NCBI GenBank assembly: GCA_045654685.1
Contig: JAZONV010000071.1
Coordinates: 1 to 16,278 of the forward strand
Source of the DNA: RGIG1828 sp045654685
Lineage (GTDB): Bacteria > Bacillota > Clostridia > UMGS1810
Length of the DNA stretch: 16,278 nucleotides
Direction: 5' to 3'
The position numbers and the translations under genes were made by a program. Of the stretch, positions 15,516 to 16,278 are shown piece after piece. How positions within the stretch are numbered: position 1 is the first letter of the stretch; the number at the start of each line of letters is the position of its first letter. The notes below the pieces were generated by a model. The model was not told the DNA's origin and ran no database searches. It worked only from the letters and a program-made list of their open reading frames with translations.

Positions 15516-15539
15516 ATTTTACAATAAGTATTGTAAAAT
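15516..15539. promoter_or_regulatory. XRE-type operator candidate upstream of the regulator gene
   Basis: Perfect 10-bp arms ATTTTACAAT and ATTGTAAAAT around AAGT. The core ACAATAAGTATTGT (15521-15534) has the ACAA-N6-TTGT form known for 434-type Cro/CI operators. It ends 26 nt before ATG 15566 and just upstream of the P1 -35, so it could serve autoregulation and control of the divergent gene. Confidence 0.55.
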
Positions 15540-15565
15540 TTTGATTTATGCAGGGAGATGTTCTA

Positions 15566-15847
15566 ATGTTAAGTAAAAGTATCAAGTTATTACGTACATC
15601 CAGAGGAATGAGTCAAGTGGATTTGGCAAAAAAATTATCAATAACAAAACAAACTGTTTCAAACTGGGAAAATGATAATATTCAACCATCCATAGATATG
15701 TTGGAAAAGCTTGCAGATTTTTTTTGTGTATCAACAGATTATTTACTGGGAAGAACCGAGGAAAGTATAATATCGACACTTGGATTATCTAATGATGAAA
15801 TAGCACATATAGTATTACTGATTGAAGATTTGAAAAAACGCAATTAG
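15566..15847 (+). CDS. XRE-family helix-turn-helix regulator
   Basis: A 93-residue DNA-binding protein. I start at ATG 15566, 8 nt after GGGAG; an ATG at 15548 has no ribosome site. Residues 4-60 are a typical Cro/CI HTH: SQVDLAKKL (16-24) for helix 2 and TKQTVSNWENDNIQPS (27-42) for the recognition helix and turn, followed by the family's closing FFCVSTDYLLGRTEE. The last 25 residues form a helix ending DLKKRN. There is no sensor domain, so it is a small repressor of the Cro/SinR kind. It is the only plus-strand gene, divergent from the secreted-protein gene over a 217-nt spacer with two palindromes, and is the natural candidate to regulate it and itself. Confidence 0.9.
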   Translation: MLSKSIKLLRTSRGMSQVDLAKKLSITKQTVSNWENDNIQPSIDMLEKLADFFCVSTDYLLGRTEESIISTLGLSNDEIAHIVLLIEDLKKRN

Positions 15848-15995
15848 TCCTTCGGAATCCTTCAACACCATGTTTGCAGTATAATACGAAGAAAAGCTGA
15901 CACACTTTCATGATCATAAGACAAAAGATTTCGAAAACACTATATCTCAGTTGATTCAGATAATGCCTTGTCAGACTAAAAACATTCATAAGTAG
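15846..15995 (+). pseudogene. Possible short gene remnant
   Basis: Downstream of the XRE stop, the +1-shifted frame reads SPSESFNTMFAV, then an in-frame TAA (15882-15884), then YEEKLTHFHDHKTKDFENT and SQLIQIMPCQTKNIHK, ending at TAG 15993-15995. The composition after the stop looks like real coding sequence and a hairpin follows 12 nt later. I recognise no family. It may be a decayed gene end or chance; confidence is low. Confidence 0.22.
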
Positions 15996-16007
15996 CCAAA
16001 AAGAAAA

Positions 16008-16035
16008 GGAGTAAGGTGTATTCTCACCTTGCTCC
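16008..16035. terminator. Terminator-like hairpin
   Basis: GGAGTAAGGTG (16008-16018) and CACCTTGCTCC (16025-16035) pair over 11 bp (one G-U on the plus strand), 6-nt loop. The minus-strand side is followed by TTTTCTTTTT, the plus-strand side by no T run, so it fits best as a terminator for minus-strand transcription entering from the right. It could also end the plus-strand XRE region. Confidence 0.5.
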
Positions 16036-16148
16036 CTATTAGTGATTATTAAATTAAATTTTGTTGCCCATTCATCTGTTTTTTAGCATGCCACTACCGA
16101 AAACCTTTTTACACAAGTATGAGATTCAAGGTAAAACAAAGGGGCTGT

Positions 16149-16210
16149 CTCTTTAACCGTATAAACTAACAAATTGGGGTTTAGCGGTTTAATAAACCTA
16201 CGCTAAAGAG
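16149..16210. repeat. Nested inverted-repeat segment
   Basis: CTCTTTA (16149-16155) pairs with TAAAGAG (16204-16210); inside lies TTTAGCG (16180-16186) with CGCTAAA (16201-16207) around GGTTT/AAACC. A GGGGCTGTCTCT sequence at its left (16141-16152) resembles ends of some Firmicutes insertion sequences or miniature elements. No transposase is present in the window. Confidence 0.35.
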
Positions 16211-16220
16211 CAAAAAATGT

Positions 16221-16278
16221 CCCCCTTGCCTAAAGGGGGATGTCAATCCGAAAGGATTGACAGGGGGATTCTCTTTAC
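16221..16278. repeat. REP-like hairpin repeat at the window edge
   Basis: Two adjacent hairpins: CCCCCTT/AAGGGGG (16221-16239) and TGTCAATCC-GAAA-GGATTGACA (16241-16262), then GGGGGATTCTCTTTAC to the end. The runs of five C and G separated by a GAAA-capped stem are like the high-copy extragenic palindromes of clostridial gut bacteria. GC-rich against an AT-rich surrounding. Probably continues outside the window. Confidence 0.6.

Noticed and set aside
16221..16278. Start of a CRISPR array
   Set aside because: Short hairpins without regularly spaced direct repeats or spacers, and no cas genes.

Overview
The window is AT-rich bacterial DNA with strong AGGAGG-type ribosome sites, consensus sigma-A promoters, S-layer homology (SLH) proteins and a ClpE-like ATPase. 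These point to a Gram-positive member of the Clostridia, probably a gut or other plant- or host-polysaccharide degrader (Monoglobus-like organisms come to mind, but the species cannot be fixed from the sequence). Almost all genes lie on the minus strand; only a small XRE regulator at the right end is on the plus strand.

Layout from left to right. (1) Positions 1-1367: the 5' two thirds of a ClpE-like AAA+ unfoldase, cut by the window edge, with its own promoter. (2) Positions 1565-10932: a four-gene operon read right to left. It encodes an SLH protein with a Gly-rich hinge, a second large SLH protein, a 1,230-residue heparinase II/III-like lyase and a secreted lectin-like protein, and it ends in a strong terminator. 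The four genes are joined by 1-35 nt gaps or overlaps, and every product has a signal peptide. This looks like a cell-surface module for binding and cutting an acidic polysaccharide. (3) Positions 11141-13305: a two-gene operon encoding a PHP-domain metallo-phosphoesterase and a TIM-barrel glycoside hydrolase-like protein, both without signal peptides and so probably cytoplasmic. (4) Positions 13645-15348: a 451-residue secreted protein of unknown family, then a terminator hairpin, then a small secreted protein reached only by read-through. (5) Positions 15566-15847: an XRE repressor-like gene divergent from the secreted protein, with palindromic operator candidates between them. (6) Positions 15848-16278: no intact gene, a possible gene remnant, a terminator-like hairpin and a REP-like hairpin repeat at the edge.

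The most striking observation is that operons (2) and (3) start with the same regulatory element. Each has a perfect or near-perfect TTGACA-N17-TATAAT promoter, then exactly 17 nt, then TTGGAG, then a terminator-type hairpin with GYGCAYTTG-like arms and a T tract. The hairpin begins within about 20 nt of the predicted transcript start. In the surface operon the space between hairpin and start codon is too short for another promoter, so expression apparently must pass through this terminator. This suggests a shared attenuation or antitermination switch that joins the extracellular lyase/SLH operon to the intracellular PHP/hydrolase operon. Mechanism and ligand are not known to me.
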